Shown: positions 15,849 to 23,782, numbered from the stretch's first letter. The stretch is 35,806 nt of DNA from Mycolicibacterium agri (GCF_002553505.1 NZ_PDCP01000059.1:1-35806); one strand, 5' to 3'. Notes: generated from the sequence alone by a model not told the origin. Numbers and translations are program-made.

Positions 15849-16202
15849 GCGGTCTTCGAGTTCCCTTCGGAGGGCGCGCTGACGTTCGATGCGGCGGCGG
15901 GCGTCGTAGTCGCGCATGCGCTGCGGGTAACCGACCTTCTGCACGTCGTAGACGGGGATCTGCAGCCGCTCGCTCAGCCGCCTGGCGCCTGCGTCGCCGC
16001 CCGCGCGCCGTCGCGTCCACTCCCCGTCGGCCGCCACCAGCACCACCGTCACATCGGTAACCGTGGTCTTCGGCTCGACGAAGGCCTCGACGCCGGTGTG
16101 CTCGGCCACCCACTGCCGCAGGTATGCAAGGTCGGCCGCCGGATCCGTGCCGCCACTTCCACGGGCGGAACGGCCGCGTCGAAACCTGTCGAACAGTCCC
16201 AA
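15846..16202 (-). CDS. Conserved hypothetical protein
   Basis: 118 residues, not assigned a function. I choose the TTG at 16202 because it gives MGLFDRFRRG and has GGAAGGAG about 10 bases upstream; the open frame extends to 16541, but that part overlaps dlaT antisense. The protein is hydrophilic and basic. A central segment VEAFVEPKTTVTDVTVVLVA and the following GEWTRRR look conserved. The C-terminus is charged and helical (YPQRMRDYDARRRIERQRALRREL). No signal peptide or membrane helix. It lies 10 bases upstream of ephD on the same strand and is probably co-transcribed with it. Similar proteins occur in other mycobacteria next to ephD, from memory. Confidence 0.75.
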   Translation of the reverse strand: MGLFDRFRRGRSARGSGGTDPAADLAYLRQWVAEHTGVEAFVEPKTTVTDVTVVLVAADGEWTRRRAGGDAGARRLSERLQIPVYDVQKVGYPQRMRDYDARRRIERQRALRRELEDR

Positions 16203-16362
16203 CTGGGCCGTACTCCTTCCAGAGCATGCGCGCTCCACCTCAATTCGATAGTGCCAGAGCATCGGCTCATCAGGTCTGCGGCGAACGCCTGAGCCGGACG
16301 TGACAGGATGGGAACCGGCATTTCGATCCGTGGCGACCAACCGTTCGAGGGAGTCAACAGAC

Positions 16363-18186
16363 ATGGCAACTTCCGTCCAGATGCCGGCACTCGGTGAGAG
16401 CGTCACCGAGGGGACTGTCACCCGCTGGCTGAAGCAGGAGGGTGACACGGTCGAGATGGACGAACCGTTGCTCGAGGTGTCCACCGACAAGGTCGACACC
16501 GAGATCCCCGCGCCGGCATCAGGCGTGCTGAAGAAGATCATCGCTCAAGAGGACGACACCGTAGAGGTCGGCGGCGAGCTGGCGGTCATCGGCGACGCCG
16601 ACGAAGACACCGGCGACACCGGCGATGGCGAAGCCGCGGCGCCGGAGAAGCCCGCCGAAGCCGAGGAGGAGAAGCCCGCCGAGCAGCCCGCCGCGCAGCC
16701 GGAACCGGCGGCCGAAGAGCAGGAGGCGCCCGCCGAGCCCGAACCCGAACCTGAGCAGAAGCCGGCGGCGTCGTCCGGCGGATCGTCCGGCGGCAAGGCG
16801 ACCCCGGTGCTGATGCCCGAGCTCGGCGAGTCGGTCACCGAGGGCACCGTGACGCGCTGGCTGAAGAAGGTCGGCGACACCGTCGAGGTCGACGAGCCGC
16901 TGGTGGAGGTATCCACCGACAAGGTCGACACCGAGATTCCGTCGCCGGTGGCGGGCACGCTGCTCAGCATCACCGCCGAGGAGGACGACACCGTCGAGGT
17001 CGGCGGCGAGCTGGCCAAGATCGGCGACGCCGGTGCCGCACCCGCCGAGGAGCCCGAGCCGGAACCGGAGCCGGAGCAGAAGGCCGAACCGGAACCCGAA
17101 CCCGAGCCGGAACCGGAACCCGAGCCCAAGCAAGAGGCCAAGCCGGAGCCCAAGCCCGAGCCCAAGCCGGAGCCCAAACCCGAACCCAAGCCGGAGCCCA
17201 AACCCGAACCCAAGGCGCAGCCGCAGGCCGCGTCGGGTGACGGGGCGCCCTACGTCACCCCGCTGGTGCGAAAGTTGGCCAGCGAGAACAATGTTGACCT
17301 CTCGAAGGTGAAGGGCAGCGGAATCGGCGGGCGCATCCGCAAGCAGGATGTGCTGGCCGCCGCGGAGGCGCAGAAGGCGCCCGCCGCGCAAGCACCCGCC
17401 GCGTCCGCGGCCAAACAGGCACCGGCGGCGAAGGCGGCGGAACCGGCTGCCGCGCTGGCGCATCTGCGCGGCACCACGCAGAAGGCCAGTCGCATCCGCC
17501 AGATCACAGCGAAGAAGACGCGCGAATCCCTGCAGGCCACAGCGCAATTGACGCAGACCCACGAGGTCGATATGACCAAGATCGTCGCGTTGCGGGCGCG
17601 GGCCAAGGCCAGCTTCGCCGAACGCGAAGGCGTCAACCTGACGTTTTTGCCGTTCTTCGCGGTCGCGGTGGTCGACGCGCTGAAGGCGCACCCGAACGTC
17701 AATGCCAGCTACAACGAGGAAACCAAGGAGATCACCTACTACGACGCCGAGCACCTCGGCATCGCGGTCGACACCGAGCAGGGCCTGCTGTCGCCGGTGA
17801 TCAAGAACGCCGGCGATCTGTCGCTGGCCGGGCTGGCCCGTGCGATCGCCGACATCGCCGCGCGCGCCCGCTCGGGTGACCTCAAGCCCGATGAACTGTC
17901 CGGCGGGACGTTCACGATCACAAACATCGGCAGCCAGGGCGCGCTCTTCGACACCCCGATCCTGGTGCCGCCGCAAGCGGCGATGCTGGGCACCGGCGCG
18001 ATCGTCAAGCGACCCCGCGTGATCGTCGACGAGTTCGGCAACGAGTCGATCGGCGTGCGGTCGATCTGCTACCTGCCCCTGACGTACGACCATCGGCTGA
18101 TCGACGGCGCGGACGCAGGCCGCTTCCTCACCACGATCAAGCGCAGGCTCGAGGAAGGCGCCTTCGAGGCGGACCTGGGACTGTAG
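16363..18186 (+). CDS. dlaT: Dihydrolipoamide acyltransferase, E2 component
   Basis: Core E2 of 2-oxoacid dehydrogenase complexes; the mycobacterial DlaT (Rv2215, also called sucB) serves pyruvate dehydrogenase and peroxide defence. 607 residues from ATG 16363 with GAGGGAG upstream. Domain order: lipoyl domain 1 (residues 2–78, lipoylated Lys43 in STDKVDTE), acidic Ala/Glu/Pro linker, lipoyl domain 2 (about 146–222, Lys187), a Pro-Glu/Pro-Lys linker, the E1/E3-binding domain (about 296–338, VTPLVRKLASENNVDLSKVKGSG), an Ala-rich linker, and the catalytic domain (about 375–605) with His577 and Asp581 in DHRLIDG. Longer than the M. tuberculosis protein, mainly in the linker. First gene of the lipoate cluster. 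Confidence 0.96.
   Translation: MATSVQMPALGESVTEGTVTRWLKQEGDTVEMDEPLLEVSTDKVDTEIPAPASGVLKKIIAQEDDTVEVGGELAVIGDADEDTGDTGDGEAAAPEKPAEAEEEKPAEQPAAQPEPAAEEQEAPAEPEPEPEQKPAASSGGSSGGKATPVLMPELGESVTEGTVTRWLKKVGDTVEVDEPLVEVSTDKVDTEIPSPVAGTLLSITAEEDDTVEVGGELAKIGDAGAAPAEEPEPEPEPEQKAEPEPEPEPEPEPEPKQEAKPEPKPEPKPEPKPEPKPEPKPEPKAQPQAASGDGAPYVTPLVRKLASENNVDLSKVKGSGIGGRIRKQDVLAAAEAQKAPAAQAPAASAAKQAPAAKAAEPAAALAHLRGTTQKASRIRQITAKKTRESLQATAQLTQTHEVDMTKIVALRARAKASFAEREGVNLTFLPFFAVAVVDALKAHPNVNASYNEETKEITYYDAEHLGIAVDTEQGLLSPVIKNAGDLSLAGLARAIADIAARARSGDLKPDELSGGTFTITNIGSQGALFDTPILVPPQAAMLGTGAIVKRPRVIVDEFGNESIGVRSICYLPLTYDHRLIDGADAGRFLTTIKRRLEEGAFEADLGL
17140..17211 (+). repeat. Three 24-bp tandem repeats in the dlaT linker
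   Basis: Units at 17140–17163, 17164–17187 and 17188–17211. The last two are identical, the first differs at two bases. Each encodes KPEPKPEP. They sit in a longer Pro-Glu/Pro-Lys tract that begins near 17053 and form the swinging-arm linker after the second lipoyl domain. Length variation between strains is likely by slippage. Confidence 0.9.
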
Positions 18187-18189
18187 GTA

Positions 18190-19092
18190 GTGGCCACTGT
18201 CGCGATTGCGGGATCCTCGGGACTGATCGGCTCGGCGCTGATGTATGCGCTGCGGGCCGCCGACCACCGGGTGGTGCGCATCGTGCGACGGGAGGCGTCG
18301 AACCGCGACGAGGTGTTCTGGGACCCCGACACCGGTGAATTCGATCCCAAGGCGCTGCGCGGGGTGGACGCCGCGGTCAACATGTGCGGCATCAACGTCG
18401 GCGCCAAACGATGGTCGGGCGCGTTCAAACAAAACCTGCGCGACAGCCGAATCGATCCCACCGAGGTGCTGTCCGCCGCGGTGGCCGAGGCGGGCGTCGG
18501 CGTGCTGATCAACGCGAGCGCGGTCGGCTACTACGGCGACACCGGCCACCGCGTCGCTGACGAGACCGCGCCCATGGGCCGGGGCTTTTTAGCCCAGCTG
18601 TGCCAGGACTGGGAGGCGGCCACGGCCGCGGCGCAGCAGGCAGGCGTTCGTGTGGTGGTGGCGCGCACCGGGGTGGTGTTGTCGCCGCGCGGCGGGATGC
18701 TCAGCCGGCTGCGGCCGCTGTTCTCGCTGGGTCTGGGCGCGCGGCTGGGCAACGGCCGGCAGTACATTCCGTGGATCAGCCTCGAAGACGAAGTGCGGGC
18801 GTTGATGTTCGCGCTCTTTCACGACGAGCTGTCCGGCCCGATCAACTTCACCGGCCCAGCGCCGGTGACGAACGCGGAATTTACTGCGGCCATGGGCCGC
18901 ACGGTGCACCGGCCAACGCCGCTGACGGTGCCCGGATTCGCGCTGCGCATCCTGCTCGGCGAGTTCGCCGAGGAGGGGCTGCTCGGCGGTCAGCGTGCCA
19001 TTCCCGCGGCGCTGGAAAACGCGGGTTATGAGTTCCGCCACAACACCGTTGGGGAGGCGTTGGCCTACGCGACGAGTACCGTCGAATCGTGA
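18190..19092 (+). CDS. NAD-dependent epimerase-like SDR, TIGR01777/SDR39U1 family
   Basis: 300 residues from GTG 18190, three bases after the dlaT stop, and overlapping lipB by four bases. The extended-SDR nucleotide motif is AGSSGLIGSALMYAL (about residues 6–20). Other family features are INASAVGYYGDTG, VVARTGVVLSPRGGML and the DUF1731-type C-terminus (PTPLTVPGFALRILLGEFAEEGLLGGQRAIP). The family has no settled substrate. Its position inside the lipoate gene run, conserved in M. tuberculosis (Rv2216), suggests a link to lipoyl metabolism or E2 assembly, but that is inference only. Confidence 0.88.
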   Translation: MATVAIAGSSGLIGSALMYALRAADHRVVRIVRREASNRDEVFWDPDTGEFDPKALRGVDAAVNMCGINVGAKRWSGAFKQNLRDSRIDPTEVLSAAVAEAGVGVLINASAVGYYGDTGHRVADETAPMGRGFLAQLCQDWEAATAAAQQAGVRVVVARTGVVLSPRGGMLSRLRPLFSLGLGARLGNGRQYIPWISLEDEVRALMFALFHDELSGPINFTGPAPVTNAEFTAAMGRTVHRPTPLTVPGFALRILLGEFAEEGLLGGQRAIPAALENAGYEFRHNTVGEALAYATSTVES

Positions 19093-19760
19093 GCTCTATC
19101 CGGTCGGCCACCACCCCCATCGACGTCCGCCGATTGGGCACCATCGATTACGAAACCGCCTGGAAGATGCAGCGCGAGTCGGCCGATGCGCGCGTCGCCG
19201 GCGGCCCCGACGCGTTGCTGCTGCTGGAGCACCCGTCGGTCTACACCGCGGGCAAGCGCACGGCGCCCGAGGACCGTCCGCGCGACGGCACTCCCGTCAT
19301 CGACACCGACCGGGGCGGCAAGATCACCTGGCACGGACCGGGCCAGCTCGTCGGCTACCCCATCATCGGGTTGGCCGAACCGCTCGACGTGGTGAATTAC
19401 GTTCGGCGCCTTGAAGAGTCGCTGATGCACGTGTGCGGTGAGCTCGGGCTGCACACCGAGCGCGTCGCCGGCCGTTCGGGGGTGTGGGTGCCCGCCGACG
19501 AGAAGGGCCCGGCGCGCAAGGTCGCCGCGATCGGCGTGCGGGTGTCGCGGGCGACGACGCTGCACGGATTCGCGCTGAACTGCGACTGCGATCTGAGCGC
19601 GTTCTCCACGATCGTGCCGTGCGGCATCACCGACGCGGGGGTTACGTCGCTGACTGCGGAACTGGGCCGCCACATCGGCGTCGACGACGTCATCGACCGT
19701 GTGACCACCGCCGTGTGTGACGTGCTCGACGGCCGCCTGCAGGTAGCGTTGACATCGTGA
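19089..19760 (+). CDS. lipB: Octanoyl-[ACP]-protein octanoyltransferase
   Basis: Moves the octanoyl group from acyl carrier protein to lipoyl-domain lysines, the first step of lipoate assembly. 223 residues, GTG start inside the SDR stop. Visible family motifs are LLLEHPSVYTAGKR, RGGKITWHGPGQLVGYPI, the Lys in PARKVAAIGV and the Cys in IVPCGITDAGVTSL; the latter two are the catalytic pair of the M. tuberculosis enzyme. The lipA start overlaps its stop by four bases. Equivalent to Rv2217. Confidence 0.96.
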   Translation: MSSIRSATTPIDVRRLGTIDYETAWKMQRESADARVAGGPDALLLLEHPSVYTAGKRTAPEDRPRDGTPVIDTDRGGKITWHGPGQLVGYPIIGLAEPLDVVNYVRRLEESLMHVCGELGLHTERVAGRSGVWVPADEKGPARKVAAIGVRVSRATTLHGFALNCDCDLSAFSTIVPCGITDAGVTSLTAELGRHIGVDDVIDRVTTAVCDVLDGRLQVALTS

Positions 19761-20788
19761 CTGTCGTCCCGGAATCCAATGTCGCCGGCCATGCGGCTCC
19801 GGAATCCAACGTCGCCGCCCATGCGGCTCCGGAATCCAATGTCGCCGGCCATGCGGCTCCGGAAGGCCGCAAGCTGCTCCGTCTCGAGGTCCGCAACGCG
19901 CAGACCCCCATCGAGCGCAAGCCGCCGTGGATCAAGACGCGGTTGAAGACGGGGCCGGAGTACACCGAGCTGAAGAACCTCGTCCGCCGCGAGGGCCTGC
20001 ACACCGTCTGCGAGGAAGCCGGCTGCCCCAACATCTACGAGTGCTGGGAGGACCGCGAGGCGACGTTTTTGATCGGCGGCGAGCAGTGCACCCGCCGGTG
20101 CGACTTCTGCCAGATCGACACCGGCAAGCCCGCCGAACTCGACCGCGACGAGCCGCGCAGGGTCGCTGAGAGCGTCGCGACGATGGGTTTGCGTTACGCC
20201 ACGGTCACCGGTGTCGCCCGCGACGACCTGCCCGACGGCGGGGCGTGGCTGTACGCCGAGACCGTGCGCTACATCAAGAAGCTCAACCCCGACACCGGCG
20301 TCGAGCTGCTGATCCCAGACTTCAACGGCAACCCCGCGTTGCTCGAGCAGGTCTTCGAGTCGCGGCCAGAAGTGTTGGCGCACAACGTCGAAACGGTGCC
20401 GCGGATCTTCAAGCGGATTCGTCCGGCGTTCCGGTACGACCGCAGCCTCGCGGTGCTCACCGCCGCGCGCGACTACGGGCTGGTGACCAAGAGCAACCTG
20501 ATCCTCGGCATGGGCGAGACACCCGATGAGGTGCGCACCGCGCTGAAGGATCTGCTCGACGCCGGCTGCGACATCGTCACCATCACGCAGTACCTGCGGC
20601 CGTCGGCGCGGCACCACCCCGTGGAGCGTTGGGTGCACCCGGAGGAATTCGTCGAGTACGCCAAGTTCGCCGAGGACCTCGGATTCGCCGGTGTGCTGGC
20701 CGGACCGCTGGTGCGGTCGTCGTACCGGGCGGGTCGGCTCTATGCCCAGGCAGCGGCGTCGAGGCTGTCAAAGCCACCCGTATCCTGA
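19757..20788 (+). CDS. lipA: Lipoyl synthase (radical SAM) with repeat-extended N-terminus
   Basis: Inserts two sulfurs into protein-bound octanoyl groups to make lipoyl groups on E2 and GcvH. 343 residues from GTG 19757. The auxiliary cluster Cys triad is CEEAGCPNIYEC and the radical-SAM cluster is CTRRCDFC; SYRAGRLYAQ contains the C-terminal SSYR-type Ser that ligates the auxiliary cluster. Residues 5–34 are three copies of a 10-residue unit (PESNVAGHAA, second copy with Ala for Gly) inserted before the conserved PEGRKLLRLEVRNAQ. Most relatives I know lack this, so the extension is probably a recent expansion outside the catalytic core. Equivalent to Rv2218. Confidence 0.95.
   Translation: MTVVPESNVAGHAAPESNVAAHAAPESNVAGHAAPEGRKLLRLEVRNAQTPIERKPPWIKTRLKTGPEYTELKNLVRREGLHTVCEEAGCPNIYECWEDREATFLIGGEQCTRRCDFCQIDTGKPAELDRDEPRRVAESVATMGLRYATVTGVARDDLPDGGAWLYAETVRYIKKLNPDTGVELLIPDFNGNPALLEQVFESRPEVLAHNVETVPRIFKRIRPAFRYDRSLAVLTAARDYGLVTKSNLILGMGETPDEVRTALKDLLDAGCDIVTITQYLRPSARHHPVERWVHPEEFVEYAKFAEDLGFAGVLAGPLVRSSYRAGRLYAQAAASRLSKPPVS
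19769..19858 (+). repeat. Three 30-bp tandem repeats at the 5' end of lipA
   Basis: Units 19769–19798, 19799–19828 and 19829–19858. Units 1 and 3 are identical; unit 2 differs at two positions. They are in phase with the lipA frame and begin only four codons after its start. The antisense frame is also open across them. A dispersed mobile repeat is possible, because an 11-base match to the start of the unit also occurs at 35763–35773. Confidence 0.92.
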
Positions 20789-20792
20789 AGGA
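20781..20792 (+). promoter_or_regulatory. Candidate internal promoter or ribosome binding site before the DUF4191 gene
   Basis: TATCCT (20781–20786) overlaps the end of lipA and precedes ATG 20793 by six bases. The intervening GAAGGA could also act as a Shine-Dalgarno sequence for translation from the lipA message. I cannot decide which applies. Confidence 0.3.
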
Positions 20793-21548
20793 ATGGCGAA
20801 GACCCGCAACAAAGCCGAAATCAAGGCCGCCAAGGAACAGGCCAAGGCCGCACGAAAGGCGGCGTCGAAGCAGCGTCGCGCCCAGTTGTGGCAGGCGTTC
20901 CAGATCCAGCGCAAGGAGGACAAGCGGCTGCTGCCGTACATGATCGGCGCGTTCGTGCTGATCGTGGCGGCCTCCGTGGCGCTGGGCATGTTTGCGGGCG
21001 GCATCACCCGGTTCACGCTGATACCGCTGGGCGTGGTGCTCGGCGCGCTGGTGGCGTTCATCATCTTCGCGCGCAGGGCGCAGAAGTCGGTCTACCGCAA
21101 GGCCGAGGGCCAGGCCGGTGCGGCGGCCTGGGCGCTGGAGAATCTGCGCGGCAAGTGGCGCGTGACACCGGGTGTGGCGGCCACCGGCCATCTGGACGCC
21201 GTGCACCGGGTGATCGGCAGGCCGGGTGTGATCTTCGTCGGCGAGGGGTCGGCCGCACGGGTGAAACCGCTTCTGGCGCAAGAGAAGAAGCGCACCGCCC
21301 GGCTGGTCGGCGATGTGCCGATCTATGACTTTGTGATCGGCAACGGCGAGGGCGAGGTGCCGCTGGCCAAGTTGGAGCGCCATCTGAACAAGCTTCCGGC
21401 GAACATCACCGTCAAGCAGATGGACGCGCTGGAGTCGCGGCTGGGCGCTCTCGGCGCCAAGGCAGGCCCCGCTGCGGCCATGCCCAAGGGCCCGATGCCG
21501 ACCGCCGCCAAGATGCGCGGCATCCAGCGCACCGTCCGCCGCCGCTAA
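20793..21548 (+). CDS. DUF4191 membrane protein (Rv2219-like)
   Basis: 251 residues from ATG 20793. The N-terminal ~45 residues are very basic (KTRNKAEIKAAKEQAKAARKAASKQRRAQ). Two transmembrane helices follow (about 50–70 and 76–95). A cytoplasmic domain then has GQAGAAAWALENLRGKWRV, GRPGVIFVGEG and KKRTARLVGDVPIYDFVIGNGEGEVPL. The C-terminus is basic. Function unknown. It starts four bases after lipA and likely ends the lipoate transcription unit. Conserved next to lipA in mycobacteria. Confidence 0.88.
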   Translation: MAKTRNKAEIKAAKEQAKAARKAASKQRRAQLWQAFQIQRKEDKRLLPYMIGAFVLIVAASVALGMFAGGITRFTLIPLGVVLGALVAFIIFARRAQKSVYRKAEGQAGAAAWALENLRGKWRVTPGVAATGHLDAVHRVIGRPGVIFVGEGSAARVKPLLAQEKKRTARLVGDVPIYDFVIGNGEGEVPLAKLERHLNKLPANITVKQMDALESRLGALGAKAGPAAAMPKGPMPTAAKMRGIQRTVRRR

Positions 21549-21560
21549 CTCTCTTCAACA

Positions 21561-21609
21561 CCCAAACCTCTCTTGGGCTCTCCTCAACGCCCAAACCGAC
21601 ATTTGGGCG
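21561..21609. terminator. Tandem hairpins between convergent genes
   Basis: Hairpin 1: CCCAA (21561–21565) with TTGGG (21573–21577). Hairpin 2: CGCCCAAA (21588–21595), six-base loop, TTTGGGCG (21602–21609), a perfect 8-bp stem. The two left arms also form a direct repeat (CAAC-A/G-CCCAAACC). No U-tract follows, so termination would be of the intrinsic-without-U or barrier type. It would serve both the DUF4191 gene and the convergent RDD gene. Confidence 0.45.
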
Positions 21610-21664
21610 GAAAAGTGCGAGTAGATCGCGCCTTTTCGTCGATCTCGGCGCTAGAAATCGGCGC

Positions 21665-22141
21665 TCAGCGCCGCACCACCGCGGTCTTGGTCAACCGGTC
21701 GTGCAATCCCCGCAGGTCGGAGTCGCTGATCAGCGCCGGGATTACCAGCGCGATCAGCAGGCCGCGCATCAGGGCGCGGCCGAAGCCGACGTGCAGCCGG
21801 TTGTCGGTGGGAACCACCATCAAGCCCAGCGCGAACTGCCCCGGAGTGAACCCGAACAGCCGCACCGACACCGCCCCCAGCAGGAACCAGATCACCAACA
21901 CGGCCGTCGACAGGTTTTGTATGCTGACCCAGCCAAACGTCATGGCCAGGCCCGCCAAGCCGTAAGCGATCAGCCAGTCGATCAGAAGCGCGCAGAGGCG
22001 CCTGCCCATGCGGGCCAGCGATTTGGGCCCGCTCTGGGGTAGACCCAGCCGTTGACCTGGGTAATCATTAGGTCTCTGGTCCTGCGGTCCCGGCCCGACG
22101 GGCGGCGGGCCAGACAGCCAGGAACCGAAGCTGGATGGCAT
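21665..22141 (-). CDS. RDD family membrane protein
   Basis: 158 residues if started at ATG 22141 (MPSSFGSWLSGPPPVG). An ATG at 22153 and a longer start at 22219 are possible; no strong ribosome binding site decides. After a Pro/Gly-rich cytoplasmic N-terminus comes RMGRRLCALLIDWLIAYGL, the RDD motif region (Arg and Asp), then hydrophobic helices to about residue 105. The conserved FGFTPGQFALGLMVV precedes another helix and a DLRGLHDRLTKTAVV tail typical of the family. Transport or membrane roles have been suggested for RDD proteins; none can be assigned here. Equivalent to Rv2219A; divergent from glnA1. Confidence 0.85.
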   Translation of the reverse strand: MPSSFGSWLSGPPPVGPGPQDQRPNDYPGQRLGLPQSGPKSLARMGRRLCALLIDWLIAYGLAGLAMTFGWVSIQNLSTAVLVIWFLLGAVSVRLFGFTPGQFALGLMVVPTDNRLHVGFGRALMRGLLIALVIPALISDSDLRGLHDRLTKTAVVRR

Positions 22142-22170
22142 GGGGTCCAGCATAGGTCTGGCCGAATTGC

Positions 22171-22208
22171 GTAACGTCGGCGCAACATGCGGTTGACTGC
22201 CGCGCAAC
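22171..22208 (+). promoter_or_regulatory. Double GlnR-type box upstream of glnA1
   Basis: Four pentamers, GTAAC (22171), GCAAC (22182), TTGAC (22193) and GCAAC (22204), are each separated by exactly six bases. This puts AC dinucleotides at 22174, 22185, 22196 and 22207, a strict 11-base phase. It matches the gTnAC-n6-GnAAC-n6-gTnAC-n6-GnAAC layout known for actinobacterial GlnR sites at glnA. The box ends 53 bases before the glnA1 GTG. Nitrogen-dependent control of glnA1 is therefore expected. Confidence 0.7.
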
Positions 22209-22221
22209 ATCGTGTTCATAG
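22193..22221 (+). promoter_or_regulatory. Possible sigma-70-type promoter for glnA1
   Basis: TTGACT (22193–22198), 17-base spacer, TCATAG (22216–22221). The -35 is good, the -10 is poor. The -35 lies inside the GlnR-type box, which would suit an activator touching the polymerase at a weak promoter. Confidence 0.35.
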
Positions 22222-22261
22222 CGTCATGCCGCGGGTTAACCAGAACTAAGGAGAGTCTTCA

Positions 22262-23698
22262 GTGGCAGAAAAGACCGCCGACGACGTCATGAAGCAGATC
22301 AAGGACGAGGAGGTCGCCTACGTCGACATCCGCTTCTGCGATCTGCCCGGTGTCGTCCAGCACTTCTCGATCCCGGCGTCGGCGTTCGACGACAAGGTGT
22401 TCGAGGACGGATTGGCGTTCGACGGCTCGTCGGTCCGCGGCTTCCAGTCCATCCACGAGTCGGACATGATGTTGCTGCCCGACCCGGCGACGGCGCGCAT
22501 CGATCCGTTCCGCGAAGCCAAGACGCTGAACATGAACTTCTTCGTGCACGACCCGTTCACGCGCGAGGCGTACTCCCGCGACCCGCGCAACGTGGCTCGT
22601 AAGGCGGAGAACTATCTGATCAGCACCGGCATCGCCGACACCGCGTACTTCGGCGCCGAGGCCGAGTTCTACATCTTCGACTCGGTCAGCTTCGACTCGC
22701 AGATGAACGGCACGTTCTACGAGATCGACTCCGAGGCCGGCTGGTGGAACACCGGTGAGCCGGTCGAGTCGGACGGCAGCGCGAACCGCGGCTACAAGGT
22801 GCGCCCGAAGGGCGGCTATTTCCCCGTCGCGCCGTATGACCACTACGTCGACCTGCGCGACAAGATGTGCACCAACCTGCAGAACGCGGGCTTCGTGCTG
22901 GAGCGCGGTCACCACGAGGTGGGCACCGCGGGGCAGGCGGAGATCAACTACAAGTTCAACACGCTGCTGCACGCGGCCGACGACCTGTTGCTGTTCAAGT
23001 ACATCGTCAAGAACACCGCGTGGCAGGCGGGCAAGACGGTGACGTTCATGCCGAAGCCGCTGTTCGGCGACAACGGCTCGGGCATGCACTGCCACCAGTC
23101 GCTGTGGAAGGACGGCAGCCCGCTGTTCCACGACGAGTCCGGCTATGCGGGTCTGTCGGACACCGCGCGGCACTACATCGGCGGCATCCTGCATCACGCG
23201 CCGTCGCTGCTGGCGTTCACCAACCCGACGGTGAACTCCTACAAGCGCCTGGTGCCGGGCTTCGAGGCGCCGATCAACCTGGTGTACAGCCAGCGCAACC
23301 GGTCGGCGTGCGTCCGCATCCCGATCACGGGCAACAACCCGAAGGCCAAGCGCCTCGAGTTCCGCTGCCCGGACAGCTCGGGCAACCCGTATCTGGCGTT
23401 CGCGGCGATGATGATGGCCGGTCTGGACGGCATCAAGAAGAAGATCGAGCCGCAGGCGCCCGTCGACAAGGACCTCTACGAGTTGCCGCCGGACGAGGCC
23501 GCCAGCATTCCGCAGGCGCCGACGTCGCTCTCGGCGGTCATCGACAAGCTCGAGGAGGACCACGACTACCTCACGGAGGGCGGGGTTTTCACCGAGGACC
23601 TGATCGAGACCTGGATCTCCTACAAGCGGGAGAACGAGATCATGCCGGTGCAGATCCGTCCGCACCCGTACGAGGTGGCGCTCTACTTCGACGTCTAA
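22262..23698 (+). CDS. glnA1: Glutamine synthetase type I (GlnA1)
   Basis: Main ammonium-assimilating enzyme: glutamate + NH3 + ATP to glutamine. 478 residues from GTG 22262, with AAGGAGAG about 8 bases upstream. Motifs include FDGSSVRGFQSIHESDM, GAEAEFYIFD, the ATP-binding region KPLFGDNGSGMHCHQS, and NRSACVRIP. Tyr406 in DLYELPPDEA is the adenylylation site of the GSI-beta type, the target of GlnE encoded in this window. A strong terminator follows. Equivalent to Rv2220. Confidence 0.97.
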   Translation: MAEKTADDVMKQIKDEEVAYVDIRFCDLPGVVQHFSIPASAFDDKVFEDGLAFDGSSVRGFQSIHESDMMLLPDPATARIDPFREAKTLNMNFFVHDPFTREAYSRDPRNVARKAENYLISTGIADTAYFGAEAEFYIFDSVSFDSQMNGTFYEIDSEAGWWNTGEPVESDGSANRGYKVRPKGGYFPVAPYDHYVDLRDKMCTNLQNAGFVLERGHHEVGTAGQAEINYKFNTLLHAADDLLLFKYIVKNTAWQAGKTVTFMPKPLFGDNGSGMHCHQSLWKDGSPLFHDESGYAGLSDTARHYIGGILHHAPSLLAFTNPTVNSYKRLVPGFEAPINLVYSQRNRSACVRIPITGNNPKAKRLEFRCPDSSGNPYLAFAAMMMAGLDGIKKKIEPQAPVDKDLYELPPDEAASIPQAPTSLSAVIDKLEEDHDYLTEGGVFTEDLIETWISYKRENEIMPVQIRPHPYEVALYFDV

Positions 23699-23713
23699 AC
23701 CGAAGTCGCATCT

Positions 23714-23746
23714 GGGCCGGGCGAGCACACATCGCCCGGCCCTTTT
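23714..23746 (+). terminator. Rho-independent terminator after glnA1
   Basis: Perfect 11-bp stem GGGCCGGGCGA (23714–23724) and TCGCCCGGCCC (23732–23742) with a 7-base loop, followed by TTTT. Sits 16 bases after the glnA1 stop and separates it from doxX. Confidence 0.88.
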
Positions 23747-23782
23747 GCGTGTCGAGCCTGTGAACATGCTGCGAGCCGGGGT

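Noticed and set aside
16264..16295. Hairpin with GGCTCA/TGAGCC arms between the small hypothetical gene and dlaT
   Set aside because: Long loop, bulged stem and no clear role; may be chance in GC-rich DNA.
16519..18549. A 676-codon minus-strand frame opposite dlaT
   Set aside because: Mirrors the repeats of dlaT (Gly/Leu/Arg runs) and has no start signal or family motif.
22259..23767. A 502-codon minus-strand frame opposite glnA1
   Set aside because: Antisense shadow; Arg/Val-rich with no recognisable domain, and it spans the glnA1 terminator.
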